Shown one piece after another: positions 22,801 to 33,093 of a DNA stretch of 64,000 nt; within the stretch, counting starts at the first letter, position 1, and every line of letters begins with the position of its first letter. This stretch comes from Drechslerella dactyloides (lineage: Eukaryota > Ascomycota > Orbiliomycetes > Orbiliales > Orbiliaceae). Where the stretch lies: assembly GCA_020064725.1 (NCBI GenBank), contig JAGTWJ010000017.1:4774001-4838000 (forward strand). Direction: 5' to 3'. Under the pieces are notes generated by a model. The model searched no databases, was not told the DNA's origin, and worked only from the letters and a program-made list of their open reading frames with translations. The position numbers and the translations under genes are program-made.

Positions 22801-25003
22801 GCGTGAATACGAGACAAAGAGGCTTGTTTGTCATAATTGCTTTTCTTCCGTTTCAGTAGTTGTGCTGTTAAGCAATCACAGTTTGCGGTCACGATAATTA
22901 ATCTAAGTTCGGAGTATATTCTAAACCGGCGGTACCTGGCAACCTCTCGTACAGATATAGGTTACATTCGTAACTTCATACGACATGTCTGGATCCACCC
23001 TCAACTGAGTGTCCATATATTACTTTTAACCATCGCTTTGAGTTCGTTTGGGAAAGATATCGACAGGGAGACAAGCGCTCTCGGTCCGATAGTTCGAATA
23101 TATATCATTGTAGCGAACCTTGCCAGCTATACACGCGGTAGCTGGAGCGGCCACGGCAAAACGATGCATCGATGGCTGGTCTCTCGATCGCGAGCGTATC
23201 CTTTCGGTTCTACTATCCTCTTTAGGTCATATGGTATGGAAAGTGCCACAACCAACTTCAATTTAGCGTTTTAAATTCATGTAATTAGCACACAAGACGG
23301 AGAATACCGCGAATTCGTCTACAAAAAAATCATGTATGGCACAAGATCACTTACGTTGACGTAGATTCGCTAGAAGTTCGCATGTTCTGCACGCACAACT
23401 TAGTCTTCAGGCAGGGCTTGCACGCATATGCCATATGCATTTCAACAACAACAACGAACCGGTTAAAATTTAGCGGGACTTTAATTTTGCACTTCGGATC
23501 GAAATACTGTATAGAGACGGTACCAGAAATTAAGGATGCACATGTTATAATCTTTGTATCACCCGCCCGCACAAGGGGACAAGGCGATCATATCTCAGAT
23601 ATCGCTGATGCATTTGTGTTCCCAAGGGCCAAGATGTCCGCAGAATTCGGGCGTGTATTAGTGGATAGAAACTTGCTTCAACAACGCAACAATCACTAAG
23701 GGATACCCAAAGATACGTTCCTCCGACAAGATGACGAGGGTCTTGCGAGGACAACATTAACCGCAGCTGATGAAATTCTCGTGAACAATTGATAAGTGGG
23801 AAATTTTACCGACCCATGATGTATGACTTGCGGTGTGGGACCGACACTCTAATCATTATCACCTGCCCAGACTAACTTAGCGACGATGTTCATCATTTGA
23901 CGAACAATCACATCATATCTTGATTATCAATGCTATCTATCGGCCGGCTCTATCAGTCCCACTCCTGAGGAGGTAGATCCAAGGTATCGGCATGTGAGAA
24001 CCTCCCAGTAGCATCGGATAACAGACTGGCTACGGTTAGCCGAGATGCGTAGCGGGTTGGAAGCCTTCATATTTGGTTTCCATTCTTCGGTATGTTGGTG
24101 CTGTAAATTTCAGGTGTTATGAGCATGCAATCGCGTCTGCCTGCCAGAAATGGAAGCATTCCGGATGGGAGGTGTGATCTTATCATTTTATTCAGATCTA
24201 ATCAAGGTGATTGTAGAAAAACTTTAAATAAGCTTTTTGTTCACTGTGGGTCCTCGGGTCACGAAAAGAGTTCATGTTAATTAGAAAATATTCTTTGCGA
24301 TCTTCAGAGCTCGGTTCAAAATCACAGCTATTTTTTGAATGCTCTCATCTGGTTCATTGCATTTTTATCGTGCACCAAAGCTACTGTTTAGGCTGCAAGA
24401 AAGAATTTTCCGCACTATAGACATTCTGGAAGCTGGATATCTGCGCAGAGAGGTTGAACAAGTGAATCTATCTAATCAATCTAGTATCTGATTGATCTCA
24501 ACGTTATCAGATCAATCCCGAGCCCTGTCGATCGCGTCGAACACGATATTTGCTTTGGGAAGGTGGGTTGCTTCGTAGAATGCATATGGATAGGCGTGGC
24601 CGAACAACGCTGCACTGCAAGAATCACAGGACAAGAGAAAGCTTCTTCAAAACAAGCTCTCTCTTAGACTCTTGACCTGCTGTTGCCTTTGACTTTCAGG
24701 ATGCTATACGGTCTAGGGTCTGCTCTGATGTAGGCGCATGGCTCGCTGGTCGCGGTTTAACGTTTGTAGGTATTTCATGACACTATCATATGATAGGAAC
24801 CGTGAGGCATATCATGGCTATATTCTGTGCATATTTACATGTAACACCGGAACCTAATGCGTTTGAAAGATACCTTAAGACTCAATGTACATGTACATGT
24901 ACATGTTCTAGCTCGCAAGCGCCGATTGCAGGGGAATAGGGAAAGGGAAGATCTTAAGATAGGCGTGGGGGTATACTGCAGGAATCACACAATGGGAACG
25001 CGG
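19801..25003. other. 5.2-kb gene-free stretch
   Basis: The first 500 bases are the upstream region of the ferric reductase. Read on the minus strand, a CTCTTTTTTCTCTTCTCT-like pyrimidine tract near 20262-20285 is typical of fungal transcription start regions. Beyond that, to 25003, there are only short frames without good starts or domains. Notable items are the 9-bp inverted repeat GATTGATCT/AGATCAATC at 24490-24517 and the ATGTAC tandem repeat at 24885-24906. No mobile-element protein was seen. Confidence 0.45.
24885..24906. repeat. ATGTAC tandem repeat (about 3.7 units)
   Basis: Three ATGTAC units followed by ATGT make a 22-base, fully alternating purine-pyrimidine and self-complementary tract. 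It is about 100 bases beyond the 3' end of the 582-aa gene. Confidence 0.85.
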
Positions 25004-26752
25004 CTACCCGAGATATACACTCCGGTATACTCGCTGACACTCCGCAAGATCCGATCCCGCCCATGTCTCTGCGCTCCTTGCGCGCTCGGAGATTATGGCG
25101 AGCAACACCCCGGCGTAACAAAAGCCGACGACATCGGATTTGAGGTCGTCAAGGTGACGGTCATTCATTACACCGATCTCTGCCCAGGATTTCCAGGCGT
25201 CGAGTATCTTGCAAATTCTGTTGGCAAACTCCTCATTGAACAGCATCTTGTAGAGCATGTCTGCACAGATATCCTGTGGTGTAGCTGCGTCTAGGACGCA
25301 CTTTTCTTTCCGCAGATGGTCCAGACACGCGGTTGACAGGAATGATTGTGTGACGCGATGGCTTGTAAGTGCCAATTCTTTCTTGCGGAACTCTTCTTCC
25401 TGTCTCTCCCGTGCCTCCTCACGCTGACGGTTGAGATGTGCTTGCACCGTTGCCATCTGACGCTGCCGCTGCGCCTGCTGGCGCATTGCTTCGGGCATAT
25501 TCTTCTCAAGGTCGCGCTGGCGAATGCCGTCGAGGAAGTCTTGGTGGCGTGCATCCTGTGCGGCTCTGATCTTTGCTTCTCGCCTGGCAACCATCATTGG
25601 TGTTTCTTCTTCCTCAACAAGACCCAACCACACAAGCGCGCCGTGCGGCATAGTATCTTTCTGGGAAAAACGGATTACATCATTTGGGATTGCATACTTC
25701 CACAGCCCCCCTTGGCCGTCGCCGAGGGTCGTGACGGCACCTGCCGCGAACCAGAGGTTCATGTCGCTCGCGCTGCCCGGGTACTGGAACCTGAGATGCT
25801 CAATTCTGAAGGAGCCGTAGACGTCAAGGCCGTCGAGGGTCTCGAGCTTGGCGTCCTCCAGACCGGATGGCCCGAGACAAAAGCGAATGGGGAGACGAGT
25901 TTTGTCGTCGCCTGCACCCCAGGCAGCGGGCGTATAGATAGGCTGCAAAGGAGGCGGCGGCTCCTTTTCATCGGATTTTGACGATATCTCCTTTTCGCTG
26001 CGTTCACCGGCAGTGTCGGGGACTTCTGTACTTGCAGTACTTGTCGCAGTCTCCTCAGCCTTCGATTCATTTTCGGCGTCCGGTGTCTTCTCGAGAATCA
26101 CTTCGCGTGCATGCAGTCTGGCCCAATATGGTGGCAGACTCCCTTCATTCCTTGAACCCAGTTCGTCCGCCCAGAAGAGGGTAAGACTCAGATGTCCCTC
26201 TGCCTCTTCTGGATTGCTAACCACCAATATGCTCCTCTTCACAGGGCCAGATGTAGTCAGGAGGCGCGTCATCCTGGGCGTCTGCAATCCTAACGCTTTC
26301 AGCAGCTTAACGCCTTCAGGGTCAGGAACGGCGCCTCTGTCCAGTAAGAACGTCACCAGCTTCTCAAAGTCGATTTCAGCCTGTGGCTGTACCATTCGGT
26401 CCCTTAGTCGTAGATGGTAGTTTACTCTCCCAGTAACGATCTTGTGCCAATTGAAGATCGTCCAGCTTCCTCCCGTGATTCCCGACCTATCCATCGATTT
26501 CTTCCAGTAGTTTGCATCGTAACGCGGCAGCGGCTGGATTGAATAGCGCGGGTGCTCGACATCGACGGTGCCGGACATGAGCGATGTTCGGGTCACGGCA
26601 TTGTCAACATGATTACGGCGGAGTTCGCGCCGGATATGCTGCTGGGTGATGATGGCGACAATGAAAGTATAGAGGACGGGCATGACACCCAGGACAGCGA
26701 GTGGGACACCAATGTAGGTGATGATATCGGAGGCGCTGACGCCGTCGCCCAT
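25004..26752 (-). CDS. 582-aa membrane-anchored protein of unknown function, single exon
   Basis: This is an intact frame from ATG (aATGggcgac) to a stop at 25004. Residues 8-37 (DIITYIGVPLAVLGVMPVLY and onward) form one strong membrane helix close to the N-terminus, followed by basic IRRELRRN. The remainder is predicted cytosolic. It contains a conserved-looking block with SWTIFNWHKIVTGRVNYHLR near residue 100, an acidic low-complexity linker near residues 225-270, a region FGSFRI-like (DVYGSFRIEHLRFQYPGSAS) near residue 320, and a long charged Gln/Arg/Glu coiled-coil-like helix (residues about 405-460). It ends in a helical domain with repeated Ala/Leu. I recognise it only as a type commonly annotated hypothetical in Pezizomycotina; no enzymatic motif is visible. 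Confidence 0.75.
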   Translation of the reverse strand: MGDGVSASDIITYIGVPLAVLGVMPVLYTFIVAIITQQHIRRELRRNHVDNAVTRTSLMSGTVDVEHPRYSIQPLPRYDANYWKKSMDRSGITGGSWTIFNWHKIVTGRVNYHLRLRDRMVQPQAEIDFEKLVTFLLDRGAVPDPEGVKLLKALGLQTPRMTRLLTTSGPVKRSILVVSNPEEAEGHLSLTLFWADELGSRNEGSLPPYWARLHAREVILEKTPDAENESKAEETATSTASTEVPDTAGERSEKEISSKSDEKEPPPPLQPIYTPAAWGAGDDKTRLPIRFCLGPSGLEDAKLETLDGLDVYGSFRIEHLRFQYPGSASDMNLWFAAGAVTTLGDGQGGLWKYAIPNDVIRFSQKDTMPHGALVWLGLVEEEETPMMVARREAKIRAAQDARHQDFLDGIRQRDLEKNMPEAMRQQAQRQRQMATVQAHLNRQREEARERQEEEFRKKELALTSHRVTQSFLSTACLDHLRKEKCVLDAATPQDICADMLYKMLFNEEFANRICKILDAWKSWAEIGVMNDRHLDDLKSDVVGFCYAGVLLAIISERARSAETWAGSDLAECQRVYRSVYLG

Positions 26753-26943
26753 TGCAAGATATTATTGGCGGCTTTGGAACTGGTCCTAGGTAGGGGTCTA
26801 TAAGGAGTTTTCCGGATTGCGCGCCTATACGTATCGGTGTCGTTTGATGCACATGAACGCGAAGGTATTCGGTACGGCGAATCCAAGATTGATGAAGCCG
26901 ACCCAGCCAGGCTTCGAATGAACGAGTGCTATGAATGGTCCAA

Positions 26944-26951
26944 TATATATA
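26944..26951 (-). promoter_or_regulatory. possible TATA box of the 582-aa gene
   Basis: TATATATA is about 190 bases upstream of the minus-strand ATG at 26752. Position and sequence suit a TATA element, but AT-rich words are common in this window. Confidence 0.3.
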
Positions 26952-28804
26952 CAATGGCCTCCCCTATTCTAAGCCCCTGCGTGTGGTTAGTCATTCAGCC
27001 GATCATGATACCAGAAAGACTCGTCGGCAGCCTTACTTGCACCTGCGAAACGAAACTCACCAAAAGCGCAGAGGTAGCCGCACAAACACTGGAAAATGCG
27101 CTCTCGATGAAGATCAGAGTTCCCCCACGCTGGAGGTGTAATCGAATTGATTGCCGGTTGAGGAGTAGTTCCAGGTTCAGGGAATCGACAAGTGTCGGCG
27201 CAGTGTCGGCAAGGTCGGTCGCATCGCGATATCGCCGCGATGCATGCAGCGTCGATCTTGGTCGCAGCGTGTCAGGAGAACAGTCGAATGCAGATGCCTG
27301 TGCGCGCCAAAAGGGCAGTTTTAAAGACGGCTGGCAGGGATCACAGCGCCCGACATCTCGCCAAGGCCGATACAAATAGGCAAACGCGATTCTATTATAA
27401 TTTCTTTACGAACTACCTGCGCGTCAATGAGATTATCAGGCCTGGACATCGATGGCGATTGACTATGCAGACATGAGTTCAGTGGATCCATTGTCTGGAT
27501 TGAATATATTATGTTATCCTTCGCCGTCAAAATTTGGTTTGAGACAATTGTTATTGAGGTCATGCGGCGTCGCGGGCCAACTCCGTATATTGATAGGCCC
27601 TTAAGTTTGTACGGTTGTCGTACACCGTGTAGAGTGGTATACGGTAGCCTCAAGCGCTGCCGCACTTAAACTTCCAAAACGCGCAATTGAATACTGATGG
27701 TGAATCTGACTCTATCCACATGCGCATAGTACCTGTATGTGATAGAGGTGATAGCATCTCGAAATCACATATGATCAAAATACCAAACCCTACTTTTTTA
27801 GACCTAAAGGCTTTGAATCAACAAGAACTAAATTGAGTCTAGACAAGAAACTTCTGACCGGTTCGGGACAAGTATACTATCGATACGCTGATACGTCAAG
27901 ACATATATATGCATGAGCTAACAAGATGCCTGAAAAGTTTACTTAAGGTCTCTGCTCAAATATATTTCATCCACAAGTGATTTATGAGACAATATGCAAG
28001 CGGTCATTGCGATATTGCCTAACTGCGGCAACTACTTAGTGACAAACCGCGATAGATTCGGCGTGGCGGACGGTCGTTTACATACTTTCCATGGTCGACA
28101 TATCGCGAGACATTCCAAAGCCACCGAGATGGTGGCTCACACAGTCGGCCTGCAGAAGTCCAGCTGACAACTCCAACCGATAGGCTGGTGATACAATTTC
28201 CCTGATGAATTGACTTACATCAGTCTTAAGTCTCGTGTGTATTGCTAGTTCAGGCACGGAACGTCTGATCAGCCGGCCGGCGCCCCTGAATCTCGCCAAA
28301 CATTCGCGAGCCGACTCGGGCAGCAGGAGGGACCACCAGGCTATTTTTGTCGCGCGTCGCGCTGTAGCGGCGCCGGAGAGAGCAACTAATCGCGAGTGGG
28401 GCTCCTCAGTACGGAGTGTATTACGTGCATTTCAATCGATACAGACGAGACATTATATTAGCGTCGCCGAGACTGATGGGGCGTGAATATTTGTTACGTT
28501 ATTCCGCTCGCGTTCGAGTTCAAACAAGAATATCACCGACCGGTCGACCGCGATGCGCGATGCAATGTTGTGGGACATAAGTTGCTTAGTGAGATATAAT
28601 TGCACTACCCAATACTGGTGCGAGATATCAGTGGCGGCAATGCGCGTGTCCACCAGCAGCCCGTTCGCAGTCTGAGCAATCATTTCCCCAGAATCGATCT
28701 TGAACCGCGTCGTACCACCTTGAAGCCCGCGTCGCTTGATGGGCGTCGCAACCCCGTGATAGGGCCAGACAACGCCACGACCTCCTCCCTCATCAAGATC
28801 ATGC

Positions 28805-28836
28805 ATCGCAGATTCACTGGATCTGGAATCTGCGAT
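28805..28836. repeat. 11-bp perfect inverted repeat with 10-bp loop
   Basis: ATCGCAGATTC (28805-28815) and GAATCTGCGAT (28826-28836) are perfect reverse complements around ACTGGATCTG. It could form a hairpin or bind a dimeric regulator. It lies in the GC-richer part of the gene-free gap. Confidence 0.8.
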
Positions 28837-30025
28837 TCGCTCACTGGCGAGAAAGCCATCGCTCGCCGGGACGGCCGACCCCAGCAGCCAGCCATGAGGA
28901 GGGGTAGCCGTGTGGTTAAGATCCATGGTTGCAAGTCGACTTCAAGACCATCTTGTCTTGTGATTGGAGCTAAGAAATAAATCCAGCTGCGGGCCCATGT
29001 CAAACGATATGCGCCTCAACCAATCACGGGCGACATGCCACCTTTGGCAGCAGACCCCGCCAACAGCTGCGTCGGTGGGAAAGTGCATTGGTTTGATCGA
29101 GGTTGGTTTCACAAATATGAGAGGGGAAGCGGGTTGTCCACACGGCCGCCTAACTCGTCGCATTATCTTAGCGCATTCAGCACACGATCGGTCCAAGATT
29201 TTATTACAGCCAATATCCTATTGCGTAGTTTATTGGTGCTGCTATGGTGTCTATATGTAGCAATTGGTATTTGCGTTGCTAGTGTCGTCGACGTGGTTTT
29301 CCTCAACCGCATTTCGCAATGTTGAGCATTTGGAGCGAGAAACGGATATTGCCGCCTGTTCTGGGAAATCGTTAGCCTCCACCATCGTCAGTTTATAAAA
29401 ATTCTTAACCTTATGACTTATAAACCCTATCAAAGACAGTGTGGCTGCTCAGAAAGTGGCACCGAGTTAGTAACAAAGTAGGTTTATGCCAGACCGTTTA
29501 TCCTGTTGCGCCCGTTCATGCGGTTAGCATCTACCCTTTGAGCAGGGTATATCCTTCCGGGACATCTCCAAGCGACGCAGCCTCAATGTCGTCCTGATGG
29601 AATAACCTCCCGCTTGTCTACGACCTTTTTCTGACATTTTTTAGCTACGAGTTTAAAAGTGCCTCAGAGTCCCACAGTTTTCCAAACGGCTGGAACTGCT
29701 CCCACGTCCTTTCTCTTCCTTCCAGTTGTCGCTCTCAACGAGAGAGAGGGTACGACGGGTCCCTTCCTTTTCTTTACCAGCTGTAGCTCAACCGGTCAAC
29801 AAGCCTAACCGGCCGCGGGCACGCACAGCCAAGGCCTGTCAGTCGTTCTTTTCGAATTCCAATTCTCGCCCTCAATATCCCAGCGGTAGCCAGATAGCTG
29901 TGTCGAACTTCAGAAGATAATGCCGACATACGACAGATAGTGGAGTCATTTCTTCTGTGGTCATCTTAGTCCGACAATACCGACGGGCGGACGACGGACG
30001 GGCGCTAGTGTCCATTGTTCATATC

Positions 30026-31635
30026 ATGGACAGGGCATACTCACTCGAGGAGATATCGAAATGGCCGAAGGGTAATTATGACAACCCCGAGCTGTACGGA
30101 CACTATCTCCCGGCTGTGGAGACGATATTGTTGGTATGTTCGTCTGTGGCGGTGATTCTGCGGGTGACGGCGCGTGGAATCATGACGAGCAGTCTAGGTA
30201 TCGATGACATCGTGATACTGCCTGCATGGGTGAGCTTTCTCTACGGGACTTATGTAAGTACACTAGGGATGAGTTGGCTAACGGGTGATGTAGGGCTTCG
30301 CGATCGCGGAATCGATAGCGCATTTTCAATCGCTCAGATATGGCTGGGGCCGGCACATGTGGGACGTCGACTGGCGACTGGCGTCTAATATTCTATTCTG
30401 GCAGTGGGTCAACGGATGGGCGTTCAGCTTCAGCGTGATGTTCACGAAGGTCTCGATATTGTGCTTTTATCTACGGTTCGCAAGCGAGAGGAGTCTCCGA
30501 TTTCTGATATATTTTGTGCTGGCATTCTTCGTCGCCTGGAGTCTGGGACTTGTGATACCGATGATCGCGCAGTGTCGACCTGTGGCGAGTACGTGGGATT
30601 TTATGGGATCCGGCGACAGGAAGTGTACAAGTTATTGGGCGTACAAGAAGCTGAACTTGGCGCAAGGGCTGGTGAATTTAATCAGTGATGTGATTCTGTT
30701 CTGCTTGCCGCTGCCGACGGTGTTGGCCATGCGGCGGCCGAGGAAGGAGCGGGCCTGGTTGATCGGGCTGTTTGGTCTTGGATTGCTGTAAGTGGGACAG
30801 TTGTCCTTTCATTACCGTCCAGATTACAATTGAAGCTGACGCTTGGTGGTGCCTCCTAGGGTCTGTGTTTTCGCAGGGCTGCGACTCAAGGCAATGTACA
30901 AAACGTTCAGCGGTGACCAGAGCTGTGAGTCCGCTCATATATATCTAGATCAATGCGATATCGACCATGTCACTGACAGATGATTTTTCAGGGTACGGGT
31001 ACGAGCTCTGGCTGTGGGTCAGTTTGGAGGTACATATCGGTATCATCATTGCCAGCCTGCCGGGAATCCGCCTTCTCTGTATAATAGTCTTTGGCAAGGT
31101 GCCCCTCTTCCACGCCCATGAAGTCGAAAGCACGCTATTCTCCAACCCGGACCTGAAAATCACAGCACATCCTGCAGCCAACGGCCGCACCTATTATGAC
31201 GACAATGTGACCGTCACAACCATCACGGCAGTCGATCAGAGCGGTAATACGGACTCCTTGAAAGAGAAGAGTACCACGAGTAGTCAACCGAAGATGCTTC
31301 AGCGATTGCGGCTCATGTCACCAAAGGTCCCACCGTACGATGACCATCGGAGCGTCGACAAGCCCGAGTTTGATTTCGACACACAGTTGAGCTCTGTTCG
31401 CCCTAAAAGCATGAATCTGAGCACGCTAGGCACCGGTGATGATTTCGAGGAGATCGCAGTACCGCCACCGACGTTCGGCGGCTTACTGGTATACAAGAAC
31501 ACAGAGATACATGTGACAACAGAGTCAAGAGACGAGCTCGAGGGGATACCGAGAGTGATGAGTCCAGCGCCAGTAATACCACACGATGTGCTGGCTAGTG
31601 GCTGGGAGCACCAGGCCCAACACTATAACAAATGA
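30026..31635 (+). CDS. fungal rhodopsin-domain (PTH11-like) membrane protein, apparent 1-nt frameshift
   Basis: Exons are 30026-30229, 30294-30787, 30859-30924 and 30992-31635, with introns of 64-71 nt, GTGAGC/GTAAGT/GTGAGT donors and TAG or CAG acceptors. The N-terminal part has the first helices (HYLPAVETILLVCSSVAVIL), then the diagnostic GFAIAESIAHFQSLRYGWGRHMWDV-type loop, AQCRPVASTWDF, and the helix NLISDVILFCLPLPTVLAMR. The last core helix region is YGYELWLWVSLEVHIGII with ASLPGIRLL, followed by a Ser/Thr-rich cytosolic tail of about 200 residues. The family is made of seven-helix, GPCR-like plasma-membrane proteins of fungi, with members involved in surface or host sensing; the ligand is unknown. 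The odd point is exon 3. It reads VCVFAGLRLKAMYK in one frame and TFSGDQS in the next, with the switch at five A residues (30899-30903). With one A fewer, all four exons join into 468 codons. Alternatively an AG at 30888-30889 serves as acceptor, giving a shorter in-frame product of 458 aa. Confidence 0.8.
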
Positions 31636-33093
31636 GGTTTGCGATAAATTTGTTCGTGTATTTTATTTGATCTCTGTTTTCGCTCTTCGTTTCTTGTGTA
31701 TATGATTTCGAAGTACAGCCTTTGGGAGCATATTTGGGAGGTCTTAGTATTTAGTCTTTCGCGTTCTGTTGCATTTGCAGCATGCGCATCCATGGCGCTG
31801 CAGGAGTATCCAGTGTGCTTAGTCTAATGGAAACGACGATGCATCTGTGTGGCGTATACATGTAATTTAGGATCAAATCTATATCTAAGTACTTATGCTA
31901 GACCCCACCTGTACCTGTAGACGACCTTGGTATGGTCCTACTATCCGCACCATAAGACTATTAATTAAGTAGGTACCGTCTGTGGGCTCACTTTGCGTTG
32001 GTTTGGCGCTGCGAGACCAGTCTGTGGCCCCGGCCTGTGCGACGTCGACGACATCTGATCAGCGAGGCTGCGTTGGTGTGTTGTGATGCCGCAAGCTGGC
32101 AACACGCTGCCCTTCGTCGCAACATTGACGCAAGCCGCAAGAATGATGGCGGCCAACTGCCTCGAGCATTCTGTTCAACCGCATCGCGACTCTTACGTAC
32201 CCAGCCGATGCAGGTATGTACGCGTACGCATCTGCATCAATCCACCGGACGTCTCCAGTAGCCGGAGCGCTGACCTATCATATCCTTGCTAGTTTAGGAG
32301 GCGACACTGCAGACGTCAACCACGCTTCCCATCTCATTTCGATTTAGCATTGGGATCTGTGGCGCGGAGCTCCGCGACCAATCCCCACCGCCACAGCTCG
32401 TCCCGTCCTGACGAATCAAGGAACTCAATCCCGGCGGCCTCTGTGGCGGGTTACCCCTCCTTCAGCAATAAGTCTAGCACGCTACCACAACCACCGGCCC
32501 TCGTGCCAGCAAAGAAACAAGTGCTCCCAGATCGTCACTCCGTCGGCAAATCTCGTGAAGGTACCTTCTTCCGCCCCATTCCAAACCGAACGGCGGCCGC
32601 GGTGGTTAGGATCGCATCGTCCTGCTTATCTCTCCTCGACACTATCGCTTACACGCCGCTGCTGCAGTTCGGGGTCCGTTCTTTTCCCTAAAGGGTGGTT
32701 GTGGTGGTAATCCTAATCATTAGGAGGAATACTAGTTAGGATTACATTTTCTCACTGTCGATTGCCCCCTGCTCGGCTCGCGCAAGTAGGGAGACTTGCC
32801 CAAACATCCTCCATCAGATTACCGGCGACTCTATTTAACGGTCTCCCAAGTCGCTTGTCATTTCTAACTCAGAGTCTGTGGCGCGTTCTGTCCCTATTGG
32901 ATAGCTACCGGAGCTTCATCCTCCACAAAAGTCAGCTGTCGGCTGAACCTCACCTCGCCACGCCACGCCATCAACACCACAGCTCCATCACCATAAGCCC
33001 CCGAGTTATCTCCGGTCCACCAACACCCATCGCATTTCAGACACAAGCATTGAGCTTTGGGACTCGGTATTCGATAACCCATAATCATCCAAA
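31636..33093. other. intergenic: calcineurin promoter with nested inverted repeats
   Basis: It holds the 3' flank of the rhodopsin-domain gene and the promoter and leader of calcineurin A. No gene is supported; the frame at 32350-32691 lacks an ATG. From about 32700 to 33093 there is no ATG on the plus strand, as expected of a transcribed leader. The inverted repeat at 32707-32745 stands at the upstream edge of that leader. Confidence 0.5.
32707..32745. promoter_or_regulatory. nested inverted repeat GTAATCCTAA / TTAGGATTAC
   Basis: GTAATCCTAA (32707-32716) and TTAGGATTAC (32736-32745) are perfect reverse complements. Inside, TCCTAATCATTAGGA is itself a near-perfect palindrome sharing the left arm. 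The unit TAATCC is thus repeated in alternating orientation. It is about 350-390 bases upstream of the calcineurin ATG and could be a site for a dimeric or homeodomain-type factor; no binding factor is identified. Confidence 0.5.

Larger units (their letters stand above)
26753..30025. other. 3.3-kb stretch between head-to-head genes, no supportable gene
   Basis: The 582-aa gene (-) and the rhodopsin-domain gene (+) diverge from here. TATATATA at 26944-26951 lies about 190 bases upstream of the minus-strand ATG. The part 28080-29200 has a higher GC content than its surroundings and minus-strand frames of 73 and 157 codons, but no recognisable domain. It contains the hairpin at 28805-28836. A C/T-rich, ATG-poor leader-like segment around 29690-29890 precedes the rhodopsin-domain gene. 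Confidence 0.4.

Noticed and set aside
24504..24512. TTATCAGAT, matching the GATA-type iron-regulator consensus
   Set aside because: It is about 4.7 kb from the ferric reductase start and nearer to the 3' end of another gene, so a role in iron control is not supported.
26837..27379. 180-codon plus-strand frame in the divergent promoter
   Set aside because: It begins with GTG, overlaps the promoter of the 582-aa gene and shows no domain.
28453..28926. 157-codon minus-strand frame with an ATG
   Set aside because: No recognisable domain, signal or splice partner; kept only as part of the GC-richer island noted in the findings.
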